Both the position numbers and the translations under genes were made by a program. A DNA stretch of 64,000 nucleotides from a virus, in the IMG/VR virus record IMGVR_UViG_3300031857_015401, positions 28,871 through 92,870 of that record, one strand, 5' to 3'. The first letter of the stretch is position 1; each line of letters starts with the position of its first letter. Shown in pieces: positions 16,593-25,336 of this stretch. The notes under the pieces were generated by a model. That model ran no database searches. It worked only from the letters and a program-made list of their open reading frames with translations, and had not been told where the DNA came from.

Positions 16593-18521
16593 TTATTCAA
16601 AATAGAAGAAATCCGCATAACCCTCTTCCATATAACCGTTAGTTACCGTACAGTTTGGACACCAAAAATCAAATAGATTAAATTTATTTTTTAATATTCT
16701 AAAATTATGTTGTACTTGTGGAGAACTTAAAGGTTCAACGTACATTCTAAATTGTGATATTCCACCCATAAAAGTTCCTCCAAAATTTTGTTCTAATAAA
16801 ATATTTGTTGAAAGTCCTGATAATGTTGTTGCGGATAAAATATTATTCGGAAATAATTCAGGGTCTTGTATGTAAGGTCCGTATGGGTTTGAGCAACCAG
16901 AAAAAATTAAATGGTCATGCAATCCTTGGGTTCCTCCACCAAATGAAATATTAAACGGAACACCAACCTGTTTTTCCTTTTCTGTATTTAATTCTCTTGG
17001 TATTATCTCTTCAAAATCCTCAATAACTAAAAACAAATACCCATTAACATAAAGTTTTAACGTTCCCAATCTATAATCTAATTCCTCAAACCATTTTCTA
17101 TCAAATCTAACTTTATAAACTTTTGGTTCTTTTGTGTCACCAGGATGTGTATTCGGTGGAGATATCAATTTATAAGATTGTCCATCAATAGACGATTGGT
17201 AAGTTTCTAACCTTAAATCATTAAGTCCTCCTAAATTTAATAAATCACATTCTTCAATAGTTTTATACCTTTCAAAAACAGCACTTATCATTACCCATCT
17301 TTCTTCATCTGTGTCATCACATGCTAAATTACATATTTCATAAATTGGTGGTGTTACCACTGTTGTTATTGTATATCCTGTTTGAAATGTTACTCCTGTT
17401 GTTTCACAAGTTCCTGTTGTAACGCAATCACCTGTTATTTTTATATATTTAACAGCTAAACTCGGATTTAATGGACACCCACTAAATTGAAAAGAAAGTG
17501 CGTTTGATAGTACATCAAACTTAGGATCTGTTTCAGGTAAGGGTACTATTTCTGTCGACGCACAACCACAATTACAACCTGTATTATGGACAGTTGTAAA
17601 ACCACTATTAGGGTAAACGTGAATACAATTTGCATTTGTAACGCCAGTATCTGAACAAGCACAAGATTCAATACAAGTTAAATCATTTGTAACTCTTGTA
17701 TACCCTGAATTTGATTCTGGTGTTCCTGTTGCACTATGGTAATATTTATTTTCTGACCTTGTACCAAAATAAAAGAATGTCCCTGCGTTTGATGGGTAAA
17801 CATCATTTAAATATTGTTCAGTAGCATAGTTAGGGTTATATTCTTCAGTTATTCTTGGTTTTAATAACATTTCAACTGACCAACCCTTATTTACTCTTTC
17901 AGGAAAAACTTCATAATCATGACCAAATAATTTGTAAAACCCTTGATAAAACCCGCCATATAATTCTTGGTAATACCCAACAGTGTCGCCTGTTTTTGAT
18001 ACAATATTATAAAGAGTGTTTTTTGATCTCCCCGAAAATTTTACATTTGGTGATTTTGCAAAACTTCTAACGGGGTGCATTTTAAATCTACTATCCCTGT
18101 AATCAGGTTCAAATTTGTAAGTATTATCTATTCCTTTTATATAATATAAAGTTTCACCAGTTATTTGATTAAATAAACCATTGTCTGTAGCAACTAAACC
18201 AACATCACAAATACCAGTGTACGCGGTATAACAAGAATAATCTAATTTTTTTGGGTTATAATAATTTAATGAAACTAGTGTGTTATCATCATAATAGTCA
18301 CCAAAATCTATTGTATATTGTTTTGTAGAACCTGAATTTGATAAATCAAACCTTATTGGTAACCTATTACCATCATTTACAGCAATAACGTCATCTGAGA
18401 ACACAACTTCTTCGTCATAATCTCTTTCATCTGAAGCCAAAGTAAGGTCAAAATACTGACCATAGTTTAGTTTCATTTTATATCTTGGGTAATAATACGA
18501 ATTTATGTTCTGACTTGACAT
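16593..18521 (-). CDS. large tail/baseplate-associated protein with a lectin-like fold
   Basis: The protein has 642 residues and no signal peptide. The first 110 residues are beta-rich. The middle (KGWSVEMLLKPRI, then TFFYFGTRSENKYYHS) and the region near residue 480 (LGTLKLYVNGYLFLVIEDFE) read like the strands of a concanavalin/LamG jelly roll. A Cys-rich insertion at about 285-320 (ESCACSDTGV, GCNCGCAST) could bind metal or be disulphide-linked. The C-terminus has further Cys residues (FDFWCPNCTVTNGY). Its position beside fibre genes suggests a fibre base or baseplate decoration. The exact role is unknown. Confidence 0.6.
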   Translation of the reverse strand: MSSQNINSYYYPRYKMKLNYGQYFDLTLASDERDYDEEVVFSDDVIAVNDGNRLPIRFDLSNSGSTKQYTIDFGDYYDDNTLVSLNYYNPKKLDYSCYTAYTGICDVGLVATDNGLFNQITGETLYYIKGIDNTYKFEPDYRDSRFKMHPVRSFAKSPNVKFSGRSKNTLYNIVSKTGDTVGYYQELYGGFYQGFYKLFGHDYEVFPERVNKGWSVEMLLKPRITEEYNPNYATEQYLNDVYPSNAGTFFYFGTRSENKYYHSATGTPESNSGYTRVTNDLTCIESCACSDTGVTNANCIHVYPNSGFTTVHNTGCNCGCASTEIVPLPETDPKFDVLSNALSFQFSGCPLNPSLAVKYIKITGDCVTTGTCETTGVTFQTGYTITTVVTPPIYEICNLACDDTDEERWVMISAVFERYKTIEECDLLNLGGLNDLRLETYQSSIDGQSYKLISPPNTHPGDTKEPKVYKVRFDRKWFEELDYRLGTLKLYVNGYLFLVIEDFEEIIPRELNTEKEKQVGVPFNISFGGGTQGLHDHLIFSGCSNPYGPYIQDPELFPNNILSATTLSGLSTNILLEQNFGGTFMGGISQFRMYVEPLSSPQVQHNFRILKNKFNLFDFWCPNCTVTNGYMEEGYADFFYFE

Positions 18522-18531
18522 TCTTTTTTAT

Positions 18532-18539
18532 GATAAATA
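18532..18539 (-). promoter_or_regulatory. candidate late promoter box, variant TATTTATC
   Basis: One mismatch to the box, 10 bases upstream of the minus-strand ATG at 18521. It forms one arm of an 8-bp inverted repeat with 18551-18558. Confidence 0.4.
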
Positions 18540-18551
18540 CTTTAATCGCAG

Positions 18552-18559
18552 TATTTATA
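18552..18559 (+). promoter_or_regulatory. candidate late promoter box TATTTATA
   Basis: Exact match on the plus strand, 13 bases upstream of the ATG at 18573 and back to back with the box at 18532-18539. Confidence 0.45.
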
Positions 18560-18572
18560 GGTAAAAGCCTGA

Positions 18573-19328
18573 ATGAAAACATATAAATATTCAACAAAGG
18601 AAAGAGCAGAAAGGGTTGCAAAAACACTTGGTTGCTCAGGCTCACACTATCACAATGAAGATGGTAATAGAAAATATATGCCCTGTAAGGACATGAAAAC
18701 TTTTAAAGAAAAAACAAAAAAAGAAAAAAAAGGAAAAGAAGAAGAGGTTACTGAATTAATTGATGATGATGGTACTTGGTTAACATCAAGTATTCCTTTA
18801 TTAGACCCAGCATCAAGTCTAAATGGTCTGTCTTTTACTGATAGAACTGTTGGTATGTCTAGAATGCCAAGAGACCCTTTATTAAGAGGTTGGTATGGGT
18901 ATTACGGAGAAGGAACAATCAAAGAGGAAGATATGGAAGATGCGTTTGGTTTTGAAGACACTATGTTTATGGATTATAAAGATACTGTAAAACATTTTCA
19001 AAAAAAATTAGGGTTAGACAAAGAGGACGCCGTTGATAGGACCATACAACAAGGTAAAAAACCTAATTTACATAAAAGGACACCAAAAAAAATAAGTAAA
19101 TTAAAAAACTTTATAGACAGATTAATTTTAAAAGAAAAAGAAATCGATGAATCTGAGATTGCCGAAGATGTGTTAGTTGATAAAACAAAATCTAATTTTT
19201 TAAATAAAAAAGAAAATGAAGATGTTAATAAATTGATATTAAAAAATATTAATTCATTAAAAAAAATGGCAAGAAATCAAGGAATAACAACACAACAACT
19301 TGTAAGATTAATTAGTCGTGAACAGTAA
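18573..19328 (+). CDS. hypothetical phage protein with an N-terminal Cys/His module, 251 aa
   Basis: The N-terminal 45 residues read YSTKERAERVAKTLGCSGSH, then YHNEDGNRKYMPCKDMKTF. Two Cys and nearby His residues could bind zinc, and the same kind of module recurs in marine phage genomes I remember. The rest is charged, with an acidic middle and a Lys-rich helical C-terminus ending in ARNQGITTQQLVRLISREQ. It heads a plus-strand run of five closely packed small genes. No enzyme motif is visible. Function unknown; a virion or assembly role is possible because of its late-type promoter. Confidence 0.6.
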   Translation: MKTYKYSTKERAERVAKTLGCSGSHYHNEDGNRKYMPCKDMKTFKEKTKKEKKGKEEEVTELIDDDGTWLTSSIPLLDPASSLNGLSFTDRTVGMSRMPRDPLLRGWYGYYGEGTIKEEDMEDAFGFEDTMFMDYKDTVKHFQKKLGLDKEDAVDRTIQQGKKPNLHKRTPKKISKLKNFIDRLILKEKEIDESEIAEDVLVDKTKSNFLNKKENEDVNKLILKNINSLKKMARNQGITTQQLVRLISREQ

Positions 19329-19770
19329 TTTATACAATAGAAAGGCAAAATTACCTGATGATTTGATAAAACATTTAAAACAATGTGCCGGTTCTGTTAG
19401 TGCTGATTCAAATACGGAGGGATTTAATAGAAATAAAGAAATAGTTAGTAGCGGAGTTGTTACTTACCAACAAATAAAAAGAATAAAAAATTGGTTTGAT
19501 CAATTTACAGGTAAAAAAGAAGATGCTCCTTTTATTTTAAATGGTGGTGATAGGATGAAATCGTGGTGTGATGAGGTTTTAAGAGTTTGGAGAGACAACG
19601 ATTCATCTAGTAAAGAACATAAAAGCGATGCTGGAATGCAAAACCAATATTTAGATTCTCATGAAAAAAATAGTTTTAATCTAAACGATAAACACACAAC
19701 AACGGTAGATAATTTAAAAGTTGAAAACGAGATAAAAAGAATAAATAAACTTATAAAAATAATAAATTAA
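19318..19770 (+). CDS. hypothetical phage protein, 150 aa
   Basis: The frame begins with a GTG that overlaps the preceding gene by 11 bases; there is no better ATG before the conserved-looking part. The chain is helical and charged: LPDDLIKHLKQCAGSVSADS, then VVTYQQIKRIKNWFDQFTGK and DRMKSWCDEVLRVWRDN. Similar proteins occur in T4-like phages known only from metagenomes, always without a known role. The C-terminal 50 residues are polar and probably flexible, ending in a short helix. Confidence 0.6.
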   Translation: MNSNLYNRKAKLPDDLIKHLKQCAGSVSADSNTEGFNRNKEIVSSGVVTYQQIKRIKNWFDQFTGKKEDAPFILNGGDRMKSWCDEVLRVWRDNDSSSKEHKSDAGMQNQYLDSHEKNSFNLNDKHTTTVDNLKVENEIKRINKLIKIIN

Positions 19771-19771
19771 A

Positions 19772-20065
19772 ATGGCGGTACAATCAGATAAAATAGATTT
19801 TTCTCAACCTGATAATGAGTTGTCAAGAATTGCTGAAGAGCAAAGAAAAAAATTATTTCCAAGAAATGATTTTAAACCAACCGACCCTTATTCGTCAGTT
19901 CATCCTGATGCTTTAGCTAATGGTGACAAAATTGGTAGGGGGACTGGTGGTGATTTAGATATTTATAACAATAATATTGGAACATCTGATGATGTAACAA
20001 AAAGAAAAGAAGAGTTAAAAGTAAATAAATATTCATCTAACAACCCATACTATAACGTTAAATGA
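19772..20065 (+). CDS. hypothetical protein, 97 aa
   Basis: It starts one base after the previous stop and ends overlapping the next ATG (ATGA). The sequence is polar and Pro/Asn/Asp-rich (QRKKLFPRNDFKPTDPYSS, then NPYYNVK at the end), so it is likely mostly unstructured. Its only recognisable property is its place in this small-gene operon. Function unknown. Confidence 0.55.
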   Translation: MAVQSDKIDFSQPDNELSRIAEEQRKKLFPRNDFKPTDPYSSVHPDALANGDKIGRGTGGDLDIYNNNIGTSDDVTKRKEELKVNKYSSNNPYYNVK

Positions 20066-20454
20066 AACTTCTTAACAGTTTAAAAGGTTTGGTTACTGAG
20101 GCTGCGGCTCTTGGTGATGTTCAAGATTCTATAAAGAAAAAATCTATTATGATTATTTATTACGATGGTGATGATAATGGAGGAAAGGGATATAGAACAA
20201 TAGAACCTGTATGTTTAGGATATAGTAAAAGAGGAAATTTAGTACTAAGAGCATGGGAAAGAGAAGGAGCGTCTTGGTCAGAAAAAAATAAAGGAAATAT
20301 TTTACCTGGTTGGAGGTTATTTAGATTAGATAAAATCTTTACATATAAACCAACTATGGATAATTTTATGGATATAAGACCTTACTATAACCCTAATGGT
20401 GATAGATCTATGGATAGGGTCTTAATAAATGCAAAATTTGATAATATAACATAA
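20062..20454 (+). CDS. WYL-domain-like small protein, 130 aa
   Basis: After a short amphipathic start (MKLLNSLKGLVTEAAALG) the sequence follows the WYL pattern: IMIIYYDG, YRTIEPVCLGYSKRGNLVLR, AWE, and GWRLFRLDKIFTYKPT. WYL domains are Sm-like barrels that sense ligands or nucleic acid, usually behind an HTH domain in bacterial regulators. Here the domain stands alone. The N-terminus ends in L-V-T-E followed by A, like a T4-type capsid-targeting site, so the protein may be packaged into the head. That part is inference. Confidence 0.6.
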   Translation: MKLLNSLKGLVTEAAALGDVQDSIKKKSIMIIYYDGDDNGGKGYRTIEPVCLGYSKRGNLVLRAWEREGASWSEKNKGNILPGWRLFRLDKIFTYKPTMDNFMDIRPYYNPNGDRSMDRVLINAKFDNIT

Positions 20455-20455
20455 T

Positions 20456-21082
20456 ATGGGAACAGCCGAAGATTTGATGCAAAGATTAGCAGTATCAAAA
20501 AAAATAATGGAAAAACATAATGAAATAAAAAGGGGGGACGCTAGATCAATTAACCCATCGGTACAGGAATTTGAACCGGTTTCTGCAAACTATAATATAC
20601 CGCAAGAATTTATTTCTGAACAAACAACACCTAAAAGTACATATGATCCATCACAACCTTTAGATATGGATAGAATTAAAAATTCAAAATTACCTGATGA
20701 AATTAAACAACTAATGTTTGAACACCCAATAGTACAACCAAGCTCAATTGGTGCCACCGCATTGTCTGATGAAGTTATTGAGGGAGCACAAAGACTAATG
20801 GGTAAAACTAATAAAATCACAGAACAACCTAAAGAAATAAAAACCCAAACAACAAAAATTATTACTGAAAATCATACAAATTCTAATATTAATGTTTCAG
20901 AAATTAAAAATATGATTAGAGATGTTGTTAGAGATACAGTTAGAGATGTTGTTAGAGAAGAACTAAAAGATGCCGGCATGTTAGTAGAATCAACACAAAA
21001 TTCAAACGAAACAATACAATTTAAAGTTGGTCAACATTTGTTTATTGGTAAAGTAACAAAAATTAAAAAATTAGAAAAATAA
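20456..21082 (+). CDS. hypothetical structural-type protein with coiled coil, 208 aa
   Basis: The N-terminal half is polar with a Pro-rich stretch. At about 155-180 there is a heptad-like repeat (IRDVVRDTVRDVVREELKDA) that should form a coiled coil and oligomerise the protein. The C-terminal 25 residues (IQFKVGQHLFIGKVTKIKKL) look like a small beta hairpin. It is the last gene before a strong terminator. A virion or scaffold-like role is possible; nothing more specific can be said. Confidence 0.55.
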   Translation: MGTAEDLMQRLAVSKKIMEKHNEIKRGDARSINPSVQEFEPVSANYNIPQEFISEQTTPKSTYDPSQPLDMDRIKNSKLPDEIKQLMFEHPIVQPSSIGATALSDEVIEGAQRLMGKTNKITEQPKEIKTQTTKIITENHTNSNINVSEIKNMIRDVVRDTVRDVVREELKDAGMLVESTQNSNETIQFKVGQHLFIGKVTKIKKLEK

Positions 21083-21102
21083 TATTATTTGAGTATCATC
21101 TG

Positions 21103-21131
21103 AAATCCACTCCAAAAGGGTGGATTTTTTG
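21103..21131 (+). terminator. strong rho-independent terminator
   Basis: AAATCCAC (21103-21110) pairs with GTGGATTT (21120-21127), with two further G-C pairs inside after a one-base bulge, and the stem runs into a T tract. It closes the 18573-21082 unit ahead of the glycan island. Confidence 0.85.
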
Positions 21132-21169
21132 TTTTATATTTTTTATATTTTATTTAAATTATATTTTAA

Positions 21170-22381
21170 ATGAAAAAAATAAAAGTATTAGTACTCCCAT
21201 CAGACCGCACGGGAGTTGGAAAATTTAGGTCTGTTGATCCTCATGTAATGTTACAAAATAATCATTCAGACGAATTTCACGTAGATATTGATTACGAACC
21301 AAAAATTAATGATATAAATTATTGGAAACAATATGATATTGTTCATTTTCATAGATCCATTGGCCAAGATTATAACCAAGCACCGAATATTATTAAAAAT
21401 TTAAACGCTTTAGGTATTGTAACAATTATGGATTTGGATGATTATTGGTTACCTACTAAAGAACACCCAGTACATCAGTTAGTAGTTCAAAATAAGTTAC
21501 ATGAAAAAATTATGGATAACTTAAAAGTTGCAGGTCATGTAACGACAACAACGTCTATTTTTGCTACAGAAATATCTAAACTTAATAAGAATGTTTATGT
21601 GTTACCAAACGCAATAAATCCAAACGAGCAACAGTTTAAAGCAGAAACATTACCTTCAGATAAGTTAAGATTTGGTTGGTTAGGTGGTTCTTCACATTTA
21701 CACGACTTAAAATTATTAGACGGTACAATTAATAAATTAAAACCGTATAACGATAAGTTTAGTATGTACCTTTGTGGTTTTGATATTAGAGGTAGTGTTA
21801 CAGAAATAAATAAAGAAACTGGAGAACAAAAACAAAGACCAATTAGACCTGAAGAAACTGTTTGGGCTCGTTACGAAGAAATATTCACAGATAACTATAG
21901 AATGGTTACTCCTGAACATAAAGATTTTTTAATGAAATTTAAAGAAGAAGATTACGTTTCTGATGTCTTACCTTTCTATAATAGAATTTGGACAAAACCT
22001 GTAACGAGTTATGCTGCAAATTATAGATGGTTTGACGTTTCATTAGCACCAATTAAAAACCATATCTTTAATAGAGTTAAGTCACAATTAAAAGTAATTG
22101 AAGCAGGGTTTTATAAAAAAGCATTAATCGCATCTAATGTTGGTCCTTACACAATTGATTTAAAACATTCTTTAAAAAATGGTGAATTTACTGATGGAAA
22201 TGCGCTTTTAGTGGATGAGGTAAGAAATGGTGATTGGTCTAAATACATGAAAAAATTAATTGACAACCCTAATTTCGCGTATGATTTAGGCCAACGTCTT
22301 TATGAAACAGTTAAAGACACATACGACTTAAATAAAGTAACAAAAGATAGAGCAGAATTATATAAAACACTTGTAAAATGA
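21170..22381 (+). CDS. GT-B glycosyltransferase (GT4-like)
   Basis: The 403-residue protein has two Rossmann halves. The first reads IKVLVLPSDRTGVGKFRSVD, then YDIVHFHRSIG and VTIMDLDDYW. The second reads LRFGWLGGSSHLHDLKLLDG, then FSMYLCGFD, and has a donor-site region DVSLAPIKNHIFNRVKSQLK followed by EAGFYKKALIASNVGPY. It should transfer a sugar from a nucleotide donor, inverting or retaining unknown. It opens the glycan island just after the terminator and its stop overlaps the next start, so the island is probably one transcript. Confidence 0.8.
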   Translation: MKKIKVLVLPSDRTGVGKFRSVDPHVMLQNNHSDEFHVDIDYEPKINDINYWKQYDIVHFHRSIGQDYNQAPNIIKNLNALGIVTIMDLDDYWLPTKEHPVHQLVVQNKLHEKIMDNLKVAGHVTTTTSIFATEISKLNKNVYVLPNAINPNEQQFKAETLPSDKLRFGWLGGSSHLHDLKLLDGTINKLKPYNDKFSMYLCGFDIRGSVTEINKETGEQKQRPIRPEETVWARYEEIFTDNYRMVTPEHKDFLMKFKEEDYVSDVLPFYNRIWTKPVTSYAANYRWFDVSLAPIKNHIFNRVKSQLKVIEAGFYKKALIASNVGPYTIDLKHSLKNGEFTDGNALLVDEVRNGDWSKYMKKLIDNPNFAYDLGQRLYETVKDTYDLNKVTKDRAELYKTLVK

Positions 22382-23097
22382 TAAACATACCTATAACAAA
22401 AATTTTATTCTTGGATATTGAAACCGTTGGTGGTTGTCCTGATTTAGAATCTTGTGAAAGATTTAGTCCTGAAATTGCAGAACAATTTCATAAATATTTT
22501 GATTGGTTTATTAAAAGGTTTCCTGAAGATAATACAATAGGTAAATCTGAAATAGAATTAAAAAATGAGGTGTTTAAAAAGAGATCCGCTCTTGTTCCTG
22601 AATTTGCAAAAATTGTTTGTGTTTCTATGGCGTTTGTATTGGATAACGGAGAAATTAAAAAACAAACATTTTCAGGTGACGATGAAAAAGAATTATTGTT
22701 ACAAGTAAGAAATCTTTTGGATAGATGTCAAAAGTTAGATTTTTATTTATGTGGACATAATCTTAAAAATTTTGATATTCCTATGATGGCAAAAAGAATG
22801 ATTATTAATGGTATTATGCCATCAAAACTTCTTCCATCGTATGATACAAAACCTTGGGAGGTAAAAGCGATTGACACAAAAGAAATATGGCAATATGGAG
22901 CATACACGGCCATTGGATCATTAGATTTAGTTTGTTCAACAATGGGAATACCAACACCAAAAGATGGTGAAGTCACTGGAGATAAAGTTCATCACGCTTA
23001 TTGGGTGGAACAAAAATTACCACAAATTTCAGAATATTGTGAAAAAGATGTTAATGTATTAATTGAATTTATAAAAAAACTAAAAGAATTAAAGTAA
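22378..23097 (+). CDS. DEDDy 3'-5' exonuclease (DnaQ/PolB exonuclease-like)
   Basis: The 239-residue protein has the three exonuclease motifs: FLDIETVGG (D-x-E) near the N-terminus, LCGHNLKNFDIPMM (motif II, FD), and ISEYCEKDVNVLIEF (motif III, Y-x-x-x-D). It belongs with stand-alone exonucleases related to the proofreading domain of family B polymerases. It may trim DNA ends, recycle host DNA or proofread in trans. It is a replication gene lying between a glycosyltransferase and a dUTPase, with overlapping ends. Confidence 0.85.
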   Translation: MINIPITKILFLDIETVGGCPDLESCERFSPEIAEQFHKYFDWFIKRFPEDNTIGKSEIELKNEVFKKRSALVPEFAKIVCVSMAFVLDNGEIKKQTFSGDDEKELLLQVRNLLDRCQKLDFYLCGHNLKNFDIPMMAKRMIINGIMPSKLLPSYDTKPWEVKAIDTKEIWQYGAYTAIGSLDLVCSTMGIPTPKDGEVTGDKVHHAYWVEQKLPQISEYCEKDVNVLIEFIKKLKELK

Positions 23098-23702
23098 TGA
23101 TTGAAAAAGTTAAAGATTTACAAAACAAATTAAAATTAATCCAAGACCTAAAATCTAGTTTTTTGGAACGTGAAGATTTTTCTGAAGATGAACCAAAAAC
23201 AATTGAAGAATTAGGTATTGATGAAGATATGATATCAAAACATTTTGAAGATCAAATGATAAAAAAAGTTTCTTTAGAATATACAAATTCTTCTGATAAT
23301 AAAGAACCTGAATACGCTTACGGGTCCGACTCTGGTTTTGATTTAAGATCAACCGAAGAATTATGGGTACAAGGAAATGATAGAAAATTAATACCGACAG
23401 GTCTAAGATTTGATATTCCTGATGGGTATGAAATACAAGTAAGAAGTAAAAGTGGTTTAGCATTAAATCAAGGACTAATGGTTTTAAATTCGCCAGGCAC
23501 TGTGGATAGTGGATATCAGGGTGAAATTAAAGTTATTTTATTTAACACAACAAAAGAAAGAATTAAAATAGAAAAGGGTCAAAAAATTGCACAAGCAGTT
23601 CTTTGTCCTGTAATTAATGGAAAATGGATTAACTTAGTTAAAGTTGAAGAGATTGGTGAGAAAGATAGAAACGATAAAGGATTTGGTAGTACTGGTTTAT
23701 GA
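23097..23702 (+). CDS. dut: dUTPase (trimeric type) with an N-terminal extension
   Basis: All five motifs of trimeric dUTP diphosphatase are present: GSDSGFDLRS, RSKSGLA, GTVDSGYQGEIKV, GQKIAQAVL and RNDKGFGSTG. The enzyme cuts dUTP to dUMP, keeping uracil out of DNA and feeding thymidylate synthesis. The total length is 201 residues because of about 65 extra charged helical residues before the core; a typical enzyme has about 150. The extension has no recognised motif. The start (23097) overlaps the upstream stop. Confidence 0.93.
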   Translation: MIEKVKDLQNKLKLIQDLKSSFLEREDFSEDEPKTIEELGIDEDMISKHFEDQMIKKVSLEYTNSSDNKEPEYAYGSDSGFDLRSTEELWVQGNDRKLIPTGLRFDIPDGYEIQVRSKSGLALNQGLMVLNSPGTVDSGYQGEIKVILFNTTKERIKIEKGQKIAQAVLCPVINGKWINLVKVEEIGEKDRNDKGFGSTGL

Positions 23703-25336
23703 TTACAATAGGATTTTCTACAAGAAAAATTGATAATGATTTTGTTGAGTTGTTAAAAAAAACTTCAGGGATACCTAAATGTGAAATTGTACCGGTCGAA
23801 AATAACGGTCAGTTTTCATTAACTGAAGTTTATAATAAAATAATAAACGACTCTTCAAACGATATTGTGGTATTGTGTCATGATGATATATATTTTGATA
23901 CCAAAAATTGGGGAAATAAAATTTTAAACCATTTTAAAAGAAATAAAGATTATGGTGTATTAGGTTTGGCTGGAACAACTAATATGCCAAAATCAGCAAA
24001 ATGGTGGGAAGACTTTTCAAAAATGAAAGGTATTGTAAATCATGAACATGAAGGTAAAAAATGGGAATCAAAATATTCGGCAAGTAAAGGAAACCAATTA
24101 GACGACGTTGTTTTAGTTGATGGTCTTTTTATTGTTATTAACAAACAAAATATTAAAAAAAATTTTAATGAAGGCATAAAAGGATTTCATTTTTATGATG
24201 TTGATTTTTCTTTTAGAAATTTTATAGACGGTGTTAAAATTGGTGTTATGTATGATGTCAGAGTCACCCATAAATCAATTGGTCAAACAAACGAACAGTG
24301 GGAAAAAAATAGAGAGGTGTTCGCTGAAAAATATAAAGACATATTACCCGTTAAGGTTAAAAGAAATTTGAACATAGATTCACCATTAAAAGTTTTACTT
24401 TCTTGTTTATTTTTTAAAACATTTACCGGTTCAGAAATGTATGTTTATGAATTAGCAAGAGGTTTAAAAAAATTAAATTGTGATGTTACTGTTTTATCTG
24501 ACATTAATGGACCGTTATCACAAATTGCAAAATCACAAGGGATTAAAGTTTTAGGTTTTAACGACGCCCCCGGTTATAAAATGGGAGACGGAAAATGGGG
24601 ATTTAATACTCCACAAGGAGTTCAACCATCACAACCAAATATGTTATATAAAATGGGTGAGGTTGATTTTGACATTATCCATACACAACATACACCAATA
24701 ACAAACCAAATGTGTCAAATGTACCCAAACGTTGATAAAATATCAACAATACATTCTGAAGTTATAGAATTAGAAAATCCGGTTTTAAATGAATCAATCA
24801 AAAAATATATTTGTATTAGACCTGAAATACAAGAACATATTACAAATAATTTTAACATCGACATTAATAACACTGAAGTGATTTACAACCCAATAGATAC
24901 TGATAGATTTAACACAAAAAATACAAAAGACGATGGGTATATTTTATTTGTTGGGACGTTAGATTATTTAAGAGAAAACACAATTAAAGATTTAGTTGAA
25001 TATACAAAATCAATAGGTAAAGAATTTTGGTTGGTTGGTGAAAATAAATCAAACTATTTAGAAGATTTATTAAAATCAGAACACGTAAAACATTATGATG
25101 CAACAAATAAAGTTGAGAATTTTGTAAAAAATTGTAGTGAGACTGCGGGCATACTTTTAGGAAGAACAACTATTGAGGGTTGGATGTGTGGAAAACCTGG
25201 TTGGATTTATAATGTAGATGAATCTGGATATATTTTAAATAAAGAAAAGTTTGACATTCCTAAAGATATTAATAAATTTAATTCTTTAGAAGTATCAAAA
25301 AAAATAAAAGAAGAGTATATAAAAATTTTAAACTAA
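23699..25336 (+). CDS. two-domain glycosyltransferase (GT2-like plus GT4-like)
   Basis: The 545 residues look like two enzymes in one chain. Residues 1-215 are a GT-A fold: the donor-site acids lie in IVVLCHDDIYFD, followed by FHFYDVDFSFRNFI and a putative acceptor/metal segment VRVTHKSIGQ. From about 230 a GT-B fold begins: LKVLLSCLFFKTFTGSEMYV, then VTVLSDINGPL, FDIIHTQHTP, VIYNPIDTDRF, YILFVGTLDYLREN and GRTTIEGWMCGKP. Fused transferases often add two successive sugars. The order of action is unknown. Coupled at both ends by ATGA-type overlaps. Confidence 0.8.
   Translation: MITIGFSTRKIDNDFVELLKKTSGIPKCEIVPVENNGQFSLTEVYNKIINDSSNDIVVLCHDDIYFDTKNWGNKILNHFKRNKDYGVLGLAGTTNMPKSAKWWEDFSKMKGIVNHEHEGKKWESKYSASKGNQLDDVVLVDGLFIVINKQNIKKNFNEGIKGFHFYDVDFSFRNFIDGVKIGVMYDVRVTHKSIGQTNEQWEKNREVFAEKYKDILPVKVKRNLNIDSPLKVLLSCLFFKTFTGSEMYVYELARGLKKLNCDVTVLSDINGPLSQIAKSQGIKVLGFNDAPGYKMGDGKWGFNTPQGVQPSQPNMLYKMGEVDFDIIHTQHTPITNQMCQMYPNVDKISTIHSEVIELENPVLNESIKKYICIRPEIQEHITNNFNIDINNTEVIYNPIDTDRFNTKNTKDDGYILFVGTLDYLRENTIKDLVEYTKSIGKEFWLVGENKSNYLEDLLKSEHVKHYDATNKVENFVKNCSETAGILLGRTTIEGWMCGKPGWIYNVDESGYILNKEKFDIPKDINKFNSLEVSKKIKEEYIKILN

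Noticed and set aside
13229-18521. Diversity-generating retroelement acting on the tail genes
   Set aside because: No reverse transcriptase and no template/variable repeat pair were found in the window.
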